In this document: positions 20,153 to 30,055 of the stretch, piece by piece
Position numbering within the stretch: position 1 is the stretch's first letter
How the letters are laid out: the number at the start of each line of letters is the position of its first letter
From: Hahella chejuensis KCTC 2396
Lineage (GTDB): Bacteria > Pseudomonadota > Gammaproteobacteria > Pseudomonadales > Oleiphilaceae
Length of the DNA stretch: 64,000 bases
Reading direction: 5' to 3'
Assembly (NCBI RefSeq): GCF_000012985.1
Contig: NC_007645.1
Coordinates: 1,240,001-1,304,000 of the forward strand
Translations under genes and position numbers: made by a program
The notes under the pieces: model-generated
What the model saw: only the letters and a program-made list of their open reading frames with translations
Databases searched by the model: none
What the model was told of the DNA's origin: nothing

Positions 20153-22042
20153 ATGCGGATTATGCATTTCCTGTCCGTTGCTTTTTCTACCATGTTTCTT
20201 TTTATCAATACCGTATTCGCCGCTTCTCCTGGAGTTGTTGATGATTTGACTCACTCACAAACATCGCTCAAAACCTTGGCGGCATCTTCGGAATGGCTGG
20301 GTTTATTACACTTTCGCCCCGACTCTCTGAGCCCAACGGGTTATTCAAGTTTCATTGACGATCCCGGCTTTTTCCTGGCGGAAACGGGAAAGACCGATGC
20401 AGAGGCGGAGCTTGAGGAAACCTTGCAGTTAATGATGAGCGAGGATTCATATATTAGAGAAAGCACATCCTGCCGTTTTCCTTTGCGCAAGCAGTGGCTT
20501 GAGGCGCAACTCCCGAATATTTCCGCTTTGAGGGCGCCTTCAACATGCCCTGAATATCTTCAATGGCGCGAGGAGGTAAACGCGTCCCAAGTCTCTCTGA
20601 TCTTCCCAGCCGCCTATTTGAATAGTCCATCATCAATGTTCGGACATACCTTTCTGCGATTTGATCCCGCCGACGTTGAAGACGACTCAGAATGGTTGTC
20701 TTGGGCGCTAAACTTTGGGGCGACTATTAATGGCGACGACAACTCCATTTTCTTTGCATATCGAGGTTTAGCCGGCGGTTACCCCGGACAGTTCAGCATG
20801 ATGCGTTACTTCGAAAAGATCAAAGAGTACAGCTACATGGAAAATCGGGACATGTGGGAGTATCGCCTGAATCTGAGTCCCCACGAAGTAGAGCGCATGT
20901 TGATGCATCTATGGGAGTTGAAAGACGTGCGTTTCAAGTACTATTTTCTGGATGAAAACTGCGCTTTTCGTCTTCTTGAGCTACTGGAAATTGCAAGGCC
21001 GTCTGCGCCATTGACATCGAAGTTTCCTTTGACTGCAATTCCAGCAGACACCGTGCGTGCAGTTATCGAAGGCCGTTATGTGGCGGAACGGCGCTACCGT
21101 CCCTCGGAGGCTGTGCTTTTGCAGGAAAGAATACGCCAACTGGCTGACTCTGAAAGAGAGCTGGCCTATAAGGTCGCGACAGATCCAGAGATGATGGCGT
21201 CAATGGACTTCAGCGCTTTACCATCTTCCAGGCAGGGCGCCGTTGCGCAGACGGCGTATAGCTACACTCGCTATGAGCAGAGAAAGACGCAAAGGAGTCC
21301 GGAACTGGCGCGCCGTAGCTTTAAATTATTGCAGCGGATAAGCCAACTTCCAGCGGATAGCGTTGCGCCAGAAATCCCTGAGCCGCCCGAAACCGGGCAT
21401 GGCAGCACGATGGCCGCCATTGGGGGCGGCAACCGTGATGGCGACGCGTTTACTCAGATTCAATTTCGCTACAGCTATCATGACTTGTTGGACCGTCAGC
21501 AAGGGTATCCCCGAGGCGCTCAAATAATCGCTGGCGACGCCCAGTTGCGTAATTACGAAAATGACGGCTGGGAGCTGCATCGCTTTGACGTGATTAATAT
21601 TATTTCTCAGTCCCCTGTGAACAAGTTTCTACGTCCGTTGTCATGGAAAGTGCAGGCGGGTTTCGAACGAGTCTGGAGTGACGTCGGCAGTGACAAAGCT
21701 TACCAAATAAACGCTGGAGCTGGACGCAGTTATAACGTGACGGAAAGTTGGAGCTTATTTGGCTTTTTGACTGCGCGCCTGGAGCATGATCCAGATTATA
21801 AAGCCTGGATAGACCCGGCTGCAGGAACAAGCGCAGGCTATTTATTGAATTTGCCTTGGGGCTTTCAGTCCGCGAGAGTGGAAGGGGAGTACTTTGGCAG
21901 CGATGAAATACGCTATCGCGGTGTGCTGGAGCAGAACTTCGATTTGGCGCAGAACCATGCTTTCAGGGCGCACTTGTTCCAAGAATGGAATCGCAGTGAC
22001 GGAAGGTGGGAAGCTGGGGTCGCCTACAGATACTACTTTTGA
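20153..22042 (+). CDS. DUF4105 (Lnb-N type) protein with C-terminal beta-barrel-like region
   Basis: A 629-residue exported protein. A signal peptide (1-24) precedes a DUF4105 domain, which covers roughly residues 120-300 and shows LIFPAAYLNSPSSMFGHTFLRFD and LDENCAFRLLELLE. This resembles the papain-like NlpC/P60 superfamily arrangement, with His in the GHTFLR motif and Cys in NCAFRL as candidate catalytic residues (inference). The last 230 residues alternate polar and hydrophobic positions and end in GVAYRYYF. A terminal aromatic is the usual outer-membrane barrel signal, so I infer an outer membrane protein with a periplasmic head. Substrate is unknown. Start choice between codons 1 and 4 is not decided by a clear ribosome-binding site. 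Confidence 0.85.
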   Translation: MRIMHFLSVAFSTMFLFINTVFAASPGVVDDLTHSQTSLKTLAASSEWLGLLHFRPDSLSPTGYSSFIDDPGFFLAETGKTDAEAELEETLQLMMSEDSYIRESTSCRFPLRKQWLEAQLPNISALRAPSTCPEYLQWREEVNASQVSLIFPAAYLNSPSSMFGHTFLRFDPADVEDDSEWLSWALNFGATINGDDNSIFFAYRGLAGGYPGQFSMMRYFEKIKEYSYMENRDMWEYRLNLSPHEVERMLMHLWELKDVRFKYYFLDENCAFRLLELLEIARPSAPLTSKFPLTAIPADTVRAVIEGRYVAERRYRPSEAVLLQERIRQLADSERELAYKVATDPEMMASMDFSALPSSRQGAVAQTAYSYTRYEQRKTQRSPELARRSFKLLQRISQLPADSVAPEIPEPPETGHGSTMAAIGGGNRDGDAFTQIQFRYSYHDLLDRQQGYPRGAQIIAGDAQLRNYENDGWELHRFDVINIISQSPVNKFLRPLSWKVQAGFERVWSDVGSDKAYQINAGAGRSYNVTESWSLFGFLTARLEHDPDYKAWIDPAAGTSAGYLLNLPWGFQSARVEGEYFGSDEIRYRGVLEQNFDLAQNHAFRAHLFQEWNRSDGRWEAGVAYRYYF

Positions 22043-22044
22043 AA

Positions 22045-22078
22045 GGCGGCGTACAGCTTAGCCTGTAGCGCCGCCGGA
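22045..22078. terminator. Hairpin between convergent DUF4105 gene and livF
   Basis: GGCGGCGTACAG (22045-22056) pairs with CTGTAGCGCCGCC (22063-22075) with one bulged base. Flanking T tracts are short on either strand, so termination strength is uncertain. Confidence 0.6.
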
Positions 22079-22096
22079 TAGAGAGGAGCGTGGCTT

Positions 22097-22798
22097 TTAG
22101 CCCCCCAAGTAAGCTTTGCGGACGTCTTCGTTCACCAAGAGATTCGCGCCAGTATCCTGCAGCACGACTTTGCCGTTCTCCAGTACATAGCCGCGATCAG
22201 CTAAGCGTAACGCCTGGTTGGCGTTCTGCTCTACCAGGAAGATGGTCATGCCTTCCTCTCTGAGCTTGCCGATGATTTCAAATATCTGATTGATGATGAT
22301 CGGCGCTAAACCTAGTGAGGGCTCATCCAAAAACAGCATTTTGGGATGGCTCATCAATGCGCGGCCAATCGCCAGCATCTGCTGCTCTCCGCCGGACATT
22401 GTGCCTGCACGCTGACTATGGCGCTCACGTAACCGTGGAAACAGGTCATACACATATTCCAGCGTACGCACAAAGTCGCTCTTGTCAGAGAAGAAAGCGC
22501 CCATCTGCAGGTTTTCCATCACTGTCAGTCCGGAGAAAACGCGACGTCCCTCCGGCACAATAGCGATGCCGCCACGCATGATATCGGACGTTGGCGTCTC
22601 GGTGATGTCCTGGCCCATGAACGTGATGCGGCCTTCACTGGCTCTGGGGTCGCCACAGACCGTCATTAGCAGGGTGGTTTTACCTGCGCCGTTTGCGCCG
22701 ATCAGAGAGACGATCTCACCTTGGTTTACCTCCAGGCTGATGCCGTGGAGAGCCTCGATTTTGCCGTAATGGGTATAAACATTCTCGAGTGTAAGCAT
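22097..22798 (-). CDS. livF: Branched-chain amino acid ABC transporter ATPase LivF
   Basis: The second ATPase of the high-affinity leucine/isoleucine/valine importer. The 233 residues contain Walker A GANGAGKTTL (about 33-42), the Q-loop, signature MSGGEQQML, Walker B MLFLDEPSLGLAP and the switch His replaced by Gln in VEQNAN, which is normal for LivF. The start overlaps the livG stop by one base (TAATG), so the genes are coupled. Confidence 0.96.
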   Translation of the reverse strand: MLTLENVYTHYGKIEALHGISLEVNQGEIVSLIGANGAGKTTLLMTVCGDPRASEGRITFMGQDITETPTSDIMRGGIAIVPEGRRVFSGLTVMENLQMGAFFSDKSDFVRTLEYVYDLFPRLRERHSQRAGTMSGGEQQMLAIGRALMSHPKMLFLDEPSLGLAPIIINQIFEIIGKLREEGMTIFLVEQNANQALRLADRGYVLENGKVVLQDTGANLLVNEDVRKAYLGG

Positions 22799-23553
22799 TA
22801 GTCTTCTCCCAGGTACGCCTTGATGACATCTTCGTTCGTTTTAATTTCATCTGGCGTGCCATTGGCCAAAGGCGTGCCTTGGCTGACGACATAGATGCGA
22901 TCAGAAATGCCCATTACCAGCCCCATATCGTGCTCAATCAGCAGGATGGAGACATTGTAGTCATGCTTCAGGCTGACTATCAGCTCGTCAAGGTCCCGCG
23001 TTTCTTTCGGGTTCAAGCCGGCAGCAGGCTCGTCAAGCATCAACAGATCCGGGCCCGTCACCATGCAGCGGGCGATCTCCAGACGACGCTGCTGGCCGTA
23101 AGCCAGATTTCCCGCTTCACGGTTTGCGAGGGGCAGGAGGTCCACTTTCTTCAGCCAGTAAGCCGCTTTTTCCATGGCTTCACCTTCCTTTTTACGATAG
23201 GAAGGCGTCTTTAACAGACCGGAAAGCAGGTTGGTGTTGACGTGCCGGTGTTGCGCCACCAATAGGTTTTCGATAACCGTCATACGGTTGAACAGGCGTA
23301 CGTGCTGAAACGTACGCACCATTCCAAGACGGGAAATCTTGAAGTCGGGCAGGCCCTGAACAGGTTTACCCTTGAATGTAATTTGCCCTGAAGTCGGCTT
23401 ATAGAAGCCGGAGATGCAGTTAAATACAGTCGTTTTACCTGCGCCGTTCGGGCCGATAATGGAAATGATTTCCCGTTCGTTGACGTCCAGCGACACGCCG
23501 TTTACTGCGAGAAGGCCGCCGAACCTCATGGATAAATCGCGAACAGACAGCAT
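22798..23553 (-). CDS. livG: Branched-chain amino acid ABC transporter ATPase LivG
   Basis: First ATPase of the Liv importer, 251 residues. Walker A is GPNGAGKTTVFN (about 34-45), the signature LAYGQQRRLEIAR, Walker B LLMLDEPAAGLNP and the switch LLIEHDMGLVM. The signature starts LAYGQ rather than LSGGQ, as is usual for LivG. Only four bases separate it from livM. Confidence 0.96.
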   Translation of the reverse strand: MLSVRDLSMRFGGLLAVNGVSLDVNEREIISIIGPNGAGKTTVFNCISGFYKPTSGQITFKGKPVQGLPDFKISRLGMVRTFQHVRLFNRMTVIENLLVAQHRHVNTNLLSGLLKTPSYRKKEGEAMEKAAYWLKKVDLLPLANREAGNLAYGQQRRLEIARCMVTGPDLLMLDEPAAGLNPKETRDLDELIVSLKHDYNVSILLIEHDMGLVMGISDRIYVVSQGTPLANGTPDEIKTNEDVIKAYLGED

Positions 23554-23557
23554 TGTC

Positions 23558-24853
23558 CTACTCCTGTTTCAACTGCAGATGTGGGCGTTTCATTGGGATC
23601 AGGCCTTGCGGACACCAGATCATCATCAACACCATGATCATGCCGAAAGCCAGCATACGATACTCCTCGAATCCTCGGGTCAGTTCCTGAAGCAATACCA
23701 CTAACACAGCTGCAATCATAACTCCGATTTGAGAACCCATACCGCCAAGAACAACGATTGCGAGAATGATTACTGATTCCATGAATACAAATGATTCTGG
23801 ACTAATATGTCCTTGACGGGCTCCATATAATGAGCCTGCGAAGCCAGCAAAAGCTGCGCCAATAGTGAAGGCTGACAGCTTAATTGCTGTACGATTCAAG
23901 CCCAGTGAACGACAGGCGATTTCATCCTCTCGTAGTGCTTCCCAAGCGCGCCCGACTGGCATGCGAATCAGTCTTCGAACGATAAGTATAGTTGCGAGGG
24001 CAAGTGCTAAGGCTATGAGGTAGAGTACGACTACTTTAAGTGACGAGTCGTAAGGTACCCCGAAAAACTCATGGTAGGGCACATTGCCCTCACTCGCTCT
24101 GCGGCTGAATTCCAAGTTCACCACAGCTACCTCGGGGTTGGTCTGAATCATAGGTATAGTGGGCTTAGGGATGCCGCCAATGCCGTTGGGACCTCCAGTC
24201 AAACTGGTCAGGTTATTCAAGAGAATGCGGATGATTTCCCCGAAGCCTAAAGTCACGATGGCGAGGTAGTCGCCTCGTAACCTCAATACCGGGAAGCCTA
24301 ATAGGAAGCCGAATGTTGCCGCAAGCAACGCTCCGATAGGCAGACACACCCAGAATGACAGGCCAAAGTATTGCGACAACAGAGCGTAGCTGTAAGCGCC
24401 GACTGCATAGAAAGCGACATACCCTAGGTCCAATAACCCCGCCAGACCTACTACGATGTTCAGTCCGAGACCAAGAATAACGTAGATTAGCGCGAGTGTG
24501 GCGATGTCCGACCAGATGCGTCCAGTGTTGAATGGAATAAGAATCGCGGCAATTAATAATGCGACGAAAAAGACTTTACCTGCCAATCCACGCTTTTCTT
24601 CGGGCGGCATTAATTTCGTAAAGAGGTTCTTTTTAGGCTTTATTACCGTGATTGCCGATACAAGTTGCGCCCTAAATAACTGTGTGAAAAACACTGTTAT
24701 CGCAGCAAAAGAAATGTATATGTAAGTACTGAAAGAAGCCCCGGCAATGACTAATTTTGTGCCTTCGTGGGTTAGTTTTAGCCCGAGAATGGGAAACGCT
24801 AGAATGAGCGTAACTACTGCTGTGAATAAAGCAAACGGCAGATTCTTGCGCAT
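23558..24853 (-). CDS. livM: Branched-chain amino acid ABC transporter permease LivM
   Basis: Inner-membrane permease half of the Liv importer, 431 residues. It has an N-terminal extension with two hydrophobic segments typical of the longer LivM form, then about eight core helices. The coupling region around [35 protein letters not shown] carries the EAA-like motif that contacts the ATPase. It overlaps the livH stop by one base. Confidence 0.95.
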   Translation of the reverse strand: MRKNLPFALFTAVVTLILAFPILGLKLTHEGTKLVIAGASFSTYIYISFAAITVFFTQLFRAQLVSAITVIKPKKNLFTKLMPPEEKRGLAGKVFFVALLIAAILIPFNTGRIWSDIATLALIYVILGLGLNIVVGLAGLLDLGYVAFYAVGAYSYALLSQYFGLSFWVCLPIGALLAATFGFLLGFPVLRLRGDYLAIVTLGFGEIIRILLNNLTSLTGGPNGIGGIPKPTIPMIQTNPEVAVVNLEFSRRASEGNVPYHEFFGVPYDSSLKVVVLYLIALALALATILIVRRLIRMPVGRAWEALREDEIACRSLGLNRTAIKLSAFTIGAAFAGFAGSLYGARQGHISPESFVFMESVIILAIVVLGGMGSQIGVMIAAVLVVLLQELTRGFEEYRMLAFGMIMVLMMIWCPQGLIPMKRPHLQLKQE

Positions 24854-25779
24854 TAGATTTTCTCCACTTCCGGCTTGCCGAGAAGCCCAGTGGGCTTAAA
24901 TAGCAATATCAATACTAAAAGAGCAAAAGATACGACGTCTTTGTATTCAGTGCTGAAATAAGCTGCAGTCATACTCTCAGTAATGCCAAGTATAATACCG
25001 CCAAGCATTGCTCCTGGAATGCTCCCTATTCCGCCAAGGACTGCTGCGGTAAATGCCTTGAGACCAGCAATGAAACCGACCATGACATTAACAACACCGT
25101 AGTACATACCCAGTAATGTCCCCGCGACAGCGGCTAAAGCGGCTCCGATTACAAATGTGGAGGCAATAACCCTATTCGTGTCGATACCCAACAGGTTGGC
25201 CATTTTCAAGTCTTGAGCCACTGCACGACAAGCTCTGCCCATTCTGGATCGGGATATGAAAAGGGTCAGCACTGTCATGGATATGACCGTTACTATGAAG
25301 ATTAATACTTGGATGTAGGAAAGAGATGTTTGAAAGCCATCTTCTGGGCCAAAGCTCCAGCCACCGCTTATCTGTGAGGACATGGCGATATCTCTGGAGC
25401 CTTGGCCTAAGCGCACATAACTTTGCAGGAATATGGACATCCCTATGGCGGAAATAAGAGGGATCAGACGATTGCCGCCGCGCAGTGGACGGTAGGCGAT
25501 GCGTTCAATGGCCCAACCGAAGCTACTGGACACCAACATGCTTGAAAGCAGGGCGACCAGGAATATTAATGGTAAGAACTCAACGCCTAACATGGCCATA
25601 CCTGAAATAGCCATGAACGCGACGTATGTTCCTATCATGTAGACCTCGCCGTGGGCGAAGTTAATCATTCCAATGATGCCGTAGACCATGGTATAGCCTA
25701 TGGCGATGAGAGCGTACGTGCTCCCAATGGTAATTCCGTTAATTAATTGCTGAATGAAGTAAAGAATCACTTCGAGCAT
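24853..25779 (-). CDS. livH: Branched-chain amino acid ABC transporter permease LivH
   Basis: The other Liv permease, 308 residues and about eight membrane helices, opening with [35 protein letters not shown] (conserved family start). The EAA-like loop is [37 protein letters not shown]. livK lies 110 bases upstream with a terminator-like hairpin between them. Confidence 0.95.
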   Translation of the reverse strand: MLEVILYFIQQLINGITIGSTYALIAIGYTMVYGIIGMINFAHGEVYMIGTYVAFMAISGMAMLGVEFLPLIFLVALLSSMLVSSSFGWAIERIAYRPLRGGNRLIPLISAIGMSIFLQSYVRLGQGSRDIAMSSQISGGWSFGPEDGFQTSLSYIQVLIFIVTVISMTVLTLFISRSRMGRACRAVAQDLKMANLLGIDTNRVIASTFVIGAALAAVAGTLLGMYYGVVNVMVGFIAGLKAFTAAVLGGIGSIPGAMLGGIILGITESMTAAYFSTEYKDVVSFALLVLILLFKPTGLLGKPEVEKI

Positions 25780-25834
25780 GGGTGTTACTCCGGAAGGTGT
25801 GAACCGGCCTTGAATCTGACAGGCTTTGCTAATA

Positions 25835-25871
25835 AAAACACCCTCTCCCGGCGAACCGGAAAGAAGGTGTT
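25835..25871 (-). terminator. Hairpin between livK and livH
   Basis: Read on the minus strand, AACACC...CCGG and CCGG...GGTGTT form a long stem with G-T pairs, one bulge and a TTCG tetraloop, then a T run. Such a hairpin would let the binding protein be made in excess over the membrane components. Confidence 0.8.
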
Positions 25872-25889
25872 GTTATGAAGCGATACGGT

Positions 25890-27011
25890 TTATTTTACTA
25901 CGGTTTTGGAGCCGTCTGCGTGCCAGGTGTAGATTTCGAAGTCGAAACCTTTCAAGTCGCCTTTTTCGTCAAACGCAATTTCACCCATGGGGGTTTTGAA
26001 GGAGTGGCTGCGAAGGTAAGCTTGAATCGCATCAGTATCGGTAGAGCCTACGCCTTTGATTGCGTCAGCGATTACCTGAACTGCAGCGTAGGAAGTCATT
26101 ACGAATGCGCCGCTGGCGTCTTGGCTTTTAGCCTTGAACGCGTCAACCAGATCTTTGTTTTCCGGTCTCAGATCGAAAGCCGGGGGCAAGGTTACGTACA
26201 GGCCTTCGGATGCTTTGCCTGCGATCTGGCTTATGTCCTTGTTACCAACGCCTTCTGGGCCCATGAACTTGATGCTTAAGCCTTTCTCCGACGCTTGACG
26301 CAGAATCTGGCCAAGCTCTGGGTGATAGCCGCCATAGTAAACAAAGTCCACGTTATCTTTCTGTAGTTTTGCAATCAGAGGAGAGAAGTCTTTGTCGCCT
26401 TTGTTAACGCCTTCGAACAGAACGACGTTAATTTTTTGCTCTTCCAGTGTTTTCTTAACGGCTGTCGCGATGCCTTCGCCGTATTGTTGCTTGTCATGAA
26501 TAACTGCAACGCGCTTGGGCTTGACCACATTGGCGATGAATTTGCCGGCGGTCGGGCCCTGATGGCTGTCGAGACCGATGGTGCGGAAGATCATCTGGTA
26601 GCCGCGTTCGGTGATGTCTGGGTTGGTGGAAGCCGGCGTAATAGTGATGATGCCTTCGTCTTCGTAGACGTCGGAAGCCGGTTGAGTGGAACTGGAGCAC
26701 AAGTGGCCCACTACAAATTTAACGCCGTCATTAACGATTTTGTTGGCTACGGCTACCGCTTGCTTGGGTTCGCAGGCGTCGTCGTATCTAATCGCCTCAA
26801 ATTTGTCGCCGTTTACGCCACCAGCTGCGTTGATCTGCTCAACCGCCATTTCTGCGCCGATTACCTGCATGTCGCCATACTGAGCAACGTCACCGGTTTG
26901 TGGGCCGGCGATAGCGATTTTGATAGTCTCTGCGTTAGCCAGGTTCAAGCCGCCCATTAATAAAATTGAAGCGCCAACACCTAATACTTTCCGAGCGATC
27001 TGTTTCTTCAT
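25890..27011 (-). CDS. livK: Branched-chain amino acid binding protein LivK/LivJ
   Basis: Periplasmic binding protein (type I fold) of the Liv importer, 373 residues. The signal peptide ends at NLANA (residue 27). The mature start ETIKIAIAGPQTGDVAQYGDMQ is typical, and C80 and C105 match the conserved disulfide of the family. GGGAAG precedes the ATG. It is first in the livKHMGF operon, so it is probably the most abundant product. Ligand preference among Leu, Ile, Val cannot be read from sequence. Confidence 0.95.
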   Translation of the reverse strand: MKKQIARKVLGVGASILLMGGLNLANAETIKIAIAGPQTGDVAQYGDMQVIGAEMAVEQINAAGGVNGDKFEAIRYDDACEPKQAVAVANKIVNDGVKFVVGHLCSSSTQPASDVYEDEGIITITPASTNPDITERGYQMIFRTIGLDSHQGPTAGKFIANVVKPKRVAVIHDKQQYGEGIATAVKKTLEEQKINVVLFEGVNKGDKDFSPLIAKLQKDNVDFVYYGGYHPELGQILRQASEKGLSIKFMGPEGVGNKDISQIAGKASEGLYVTLPPAFDLRPENKDLVDAFKAKSQDASGAFVMTSYAAVQVIADAIKGVGSTDTDAIQAYLRSHSFKTPMGEIAFDEKGDLKGFDFEIYTWHADGSKTVVK

Positions 27012-27473
27012 TATTGTCTTCCCGATTTAAGTTATTAGTTATCCCAGGTTCAGACGCCGCCGAGTGGAGTGAGCTCTGAGGCTCTTTTTCGGACGGGGCT
27101 TCATACTGGCATATTATGGTCTAATCGTTAATAGACTTTTATTTTAAGGCCATTGGCCTATTGACCAGTTGGAATACTAACCTCAAAGCGTCGCGGTGAA
27201 AAGATGCGCATTTGTCTTGGATATAAGGATTTCGCGCATTTTTTCGGAGGCAAAAATTTAAGGCAAAAAAAAAGGTGCTTGGAGAGCACCTCAAACGCTT
27301 TTCTATACTAGAAAGACAGGACAAAACATCATCACAACTGGTAAAGGGCAGTATAAAACTCCACCAAAAACCGCATAATACGTGATTTCCGATACGGTGT
27401 GCGGCCTAGGAAAAAGAGGCGCTCCAGCGCGTTATTTGGCATCCGTTTCCAAGGATGTGAAGCGGTTTGACTG
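27012..27473 (-). promoter_or_regulatory. lon-livK intergenic region (livK promoter region)
   Basis: This 462-bp stretch lies between the lon stop and the livK start, both on the minus strand. It holds a strong terminator (27264-27291) about 180 bases after lon, then about 250 bases in front of livK where its promoter and leader must lie. I see no convincing -35/-10 pair and no protein-coding frame with gene-like features. Confidence 0.6.
27264..27291 (-). terminator. Terminator downstream of lon
   Basis: On the minus strand AGGTGCT and AGCACCT form a 7-bp stem around CTCCA, followed by nine Ts. The lon message would carry a 3' untranslated part of about 180 bases. Confidence 0.92.
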
Positions 27474-29891
27474 CTATCCAAACATGACTTTGTAGACGTC
27501 CTGGAATGTGCTGGCGAAATGCATCGTCAAACCGGAGCGAATGTGCTCTGGCAATTCATCATAATCACGTTTATTGGCCTCGGGCAGAATAATTTCATTC
27601 ACGCCGCTACGCTTCGCCGCAATTACTTTCTCGCGAATGCCGCCAACTGGGAACACTTGGCCGGTCAGGGTTAGTTCTCCTGTCATTGCGACATTGCTTT
27701 GGGGCGCCTGGTTACGCGCCAGAGACAGCAGGGCTGTCGCCATGGTGACGCCAGCGCTGGGACCGTCTTTGGGAGTTGCGCCTTCCGGCACATGGAGGTG
27801 GACGAACGCGCGATCGAAAAACTCTGGGTCGCCCTTATAATCTTTTAGGTGAGCGGATATATAGCTGTAGGCGATTTCGGCGGATTCACGCATGACGTCG
27901 CCAAGTTTACCGGTCAATTTGAAGCCGCGATTACTGCTGTGTATAAGCTGTGCTTCGACAGGTAAGGTGGCGCCCCCCATGGCTGTCCAGGCGAGTCCGG
28001 TGACCACGCCAACGCCGCGCAGATTTTTCTCTTTACGGAACAGAGGTTGGCCAAGGAATTCAACCAGGTTGTTAACGCCTATCTTTATCGGTTGGTCTGG
28101 GTTTTCCATCAAGCGGACGATGGATTTGCGGATCAGTCGATGCAGCCTTTTTTCCAAATTGCGCACGCCGGCTTCTCTGGCGTAACCGTCGATCAGTTGG
28201 CGCAACGCCGCGTCCGTGATGGATACCTGTTTCTTTTTCAGGTTCATGCGCTTCAGCAGTTTAGGCCATAAGTGATTCTTGGCGATGGCCAGTTTTTCTT
28301 CGGTGATGTAGCCGGACAGGCGCAATACATCCATGCGATCCAATAACGGGCCTGGAATTGTGTCCAACTGGTTGGCCGTGCACACGAAAAGTACTTTCGA
28401 CAGATCCAGTCTGACGTCCAGGTAGTGATCCAGGAACTCATTATTTTGTTCCGGGTCCAGCGTTTCCAGCAGTGCGCTGGCGGGGTCGCCCTGGTACGAC
28501 GCGCCGATTTTGTCGATTTCGTCGAGCATGATGACAGGGTTGGCGGAGCCCACGTCTTTCAGCGCTTGCACCATTTTCCCCGGCATCGCGCCGATGTAAG
28601 TGCGGCGGTGGCCTTTTATTTCCGCCTCATCGCGCATGCCGCCCAGACTGAATCGATAGAACTTTCTTCCCAGCGCGGCGGCGACGGATTTACCGATGGA
28701 AGTCTTGCCGACGCCAGGGGGGCCGATCAGCAATAAAATCGAACCGGAAACTTCTCCTTTAAATGAGCCTTCCGCCAGAAACTCAATAATTCTGTCTTTA
28801 ACGTCATCCAGTCCGTCGTGCTCTTTGTCGAGTATTTCCCGCGCGCGGGCGATGTCGAGTTTATCCTCAGTATGCACGCCCCAGGGAACCTGAGTGAGCC
28901 AGTCAAGGTAGTTGCGGGTAACGCTATATTCCGGCGAGCCGGTCTCCAGCATGGACAGCTTTTTGATTTCTTCATCGAAGCGTTTGCGTACGGCGTCCGG
29001 CGGATGACGTTCGCTCATGCGCTGCTGGAATTCCTCTACGTCTGCAGTACGATCGTCTTTAGCCAGCCCAAGTTCTTTCTGAATAACCTTAAGTTGCTCG
29101 CGCAAAAAGAATTCGCGCTGACGCTCGTTGATTTTCTGGTTCACTTCCGCGCTGATCTGGGTTTGCAGCTTGGCGACTTCCAGTTCCTGCTTCAGCAATA
29201 TCAATACTTTTTCCATCCGCCTGAGTAGCGGCACGGTATCCAGTACTTCCTGTAGCGCAGAGCCTTCAGCCGTAGTGATGGCGGCGGCGAAGTCGGTTAA
29301 AGCAGAAGGTTCATCCGGGCTGAATCGGCTCAGATACTGTTTCAGCTCTTCGCTATACAGAGGATTAAGCGGCAGCAACTCCTTGATGGTGTTAATCAGG
29401 GCGATTGCATAAGCCTTGAGTTCTTTCTCAGATTCTTTCGCCGGCTCCGGATATTCGACTTCCACCAGGTACGGCGGGGTGCGCCGCAACCACTGGGTGA
29501 TGCGGAAGCGCTGTAAACCCTGGGCGATGAACTGCAGCTTGCCGCGCTCGTTAACCACGTTATGCGCTTTCACCACACAGCCGATATGAGAGAAATCATT
29601 CGTGTCAGGCGGCTCATCTGGAGACGGTATTTTTTCCACGTAAGTGAGACCGAGAATCTGATGTTCGGTTTTGCCTACGCGCTTCAGCGTTTCTTCCCAC
29701 AGGTTGGCGTTAATGACCAGCGGTTGGACTTGGGCCGGGAAGTAAGGGCGGTTGCTGATGGGCAGCAAATAAATGCGTTTAGGCATTACCTGACCGGGAA
29801 GCACCAGCGCGCCGCCGCGGCTATCTTCGGCGTCATCCTTGCCAATGTATTCGGAGTGTTCTGAATTGGAATCAAAATTACTTTCTGTCAT
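27474..29891 (-). CDS. lon: ATP-dependent protease La (Lon)
   Basis: Lon is the soluble AAA+ serine protease that degrades damaged and regulatory proteins. The 805 residues contain the N-terminal substrate-binding LAN domain (about 40-235), a coiled helical region, Walker A IGPPGVGKTS (about 388-397), Walker B MLDEIDKIG, and the protease domain with catalytic Ser712 in KDGPSAG and Lys near 755 in GIREK. The first 35 residues form a polar extension not in E. coli Lon. A heat-shock type promoter lies about 50 bases upstream. A second Lon could exist elsewhere in such genomes. Confidence 0.97.
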   Translation of the reverse strand: MTESNFDSNSEHSEYIGKDDAEDSRGGALVLPGQVMPKRIYLLPISNRPYFPAQVQPLVINANLWEETLKRVGKTEHQILGLTYVEKIPSPDEPPDTNDFSHIGCVVKAHNVVNERGKLQFIAQGLQRFRITQWLRRTPPYLVEVEYPEPAKESEKELKAYAIALINTIKELLPLNPLYSEELKQYLSRFSPDEPSALTDFAAAITTAEGSALQEVLDTVPLLRRMEKVLILLKQELEVAKLQTQISAEVNQKINERQREFFLREQLKVIQKELGLAKDDRTADVEEFQQRMSERHPPDAVRKRFDEEIKKLSMLETGSPEYSVTRNYLDWLTQVPWGVHTEDKLDIARAREILDKEHDGLDDVKDRIIEFLAEGSFKGEVSGSILLLIGPPGVGKTSIGKSVAAALGRKFYRFSLGGMRDEAEIKGHRRTYIGAMPGKMVQALKDVGSANPVIMLDEIDKIGASYQGDPASALLETLDPEQNNEFLDHYLDVRLDLSKVLFVCTANQLDTIPGPLLDRMDVLRLSGYITEEKLAIAKNHLWPKLLKRMNLKKKQVSITDAALRQLIDGYAREAGVRNLEKRLHRLIRKSIVRLMENPDQPIKIGVNNLVEFLGQPLFRKEKNLRGVGVVTGLAWTAMGGATLPVEAQLIHSSNRGFKLTGKLGDVMRESAEIAYSYISAHLKDYKGDPEFFDRAFVHLHVPEGATPKDGPSAGVTMATALLSLARNQAPQSNVAMTGELTLTGQVFPVGGIREKVIAAKRSGVNEIILPEANKRDYDELPEHIRSGLTMHFASTFQDVYKVMFG

Positions 29892-29938
29892 GTGCGGTGA
29901 TCTTGTCAGTAATGAATAACCATTTGCTCATGGCGAAT

Positions 29939-29967
29939 AGATGGGGGACGAATAACGCGAGTTAAAG
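29939..29967 (-). promoter_or_regulatory. Candidate heat-shock (sigma-32) promoter of lon
   Basis: On the minus strand CTTTAA (29967-29962) and CCCCATCT (29946-29939) are spaced by 15 bases. The sigma-32 consensus is CTTGAA, 13 to 15 bases, CCCCATnT, so there is one mismatch in the -35. The expected start of transcription is about 40 bases before the lon ATG. Confidence 0.75.
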
Positions 29968-30024
29968 TGAGGCGAGCCAATAAAATGGGTGAGTAAGTTG
30001 TAATGCTGGCGGGAAAAAGCAGTG

Positions 30025-30047
30025 GAGCGCCCGCGACCCGGGCGCTC
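30025..30047 (-). terminator. Hairpin after the YbaK-type gene
   Basis: GAGCGCCCG and CGGGCGCTC form a 9-bp GC-rich stem, loop CGACC. A T run comes only six bases later on the minus strand, so it is a likely but not ideal terminator. Confidence 0.65.
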
Positions 30048-30055
30048 TGGCGACG

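Noticed and set aside
27139-27324. 61-codon minus-strand frame between lon and livK
   Set aside because: It spans the lon terminator and encodes a low-complexity Lys/Arg/Phe-rich peptide.
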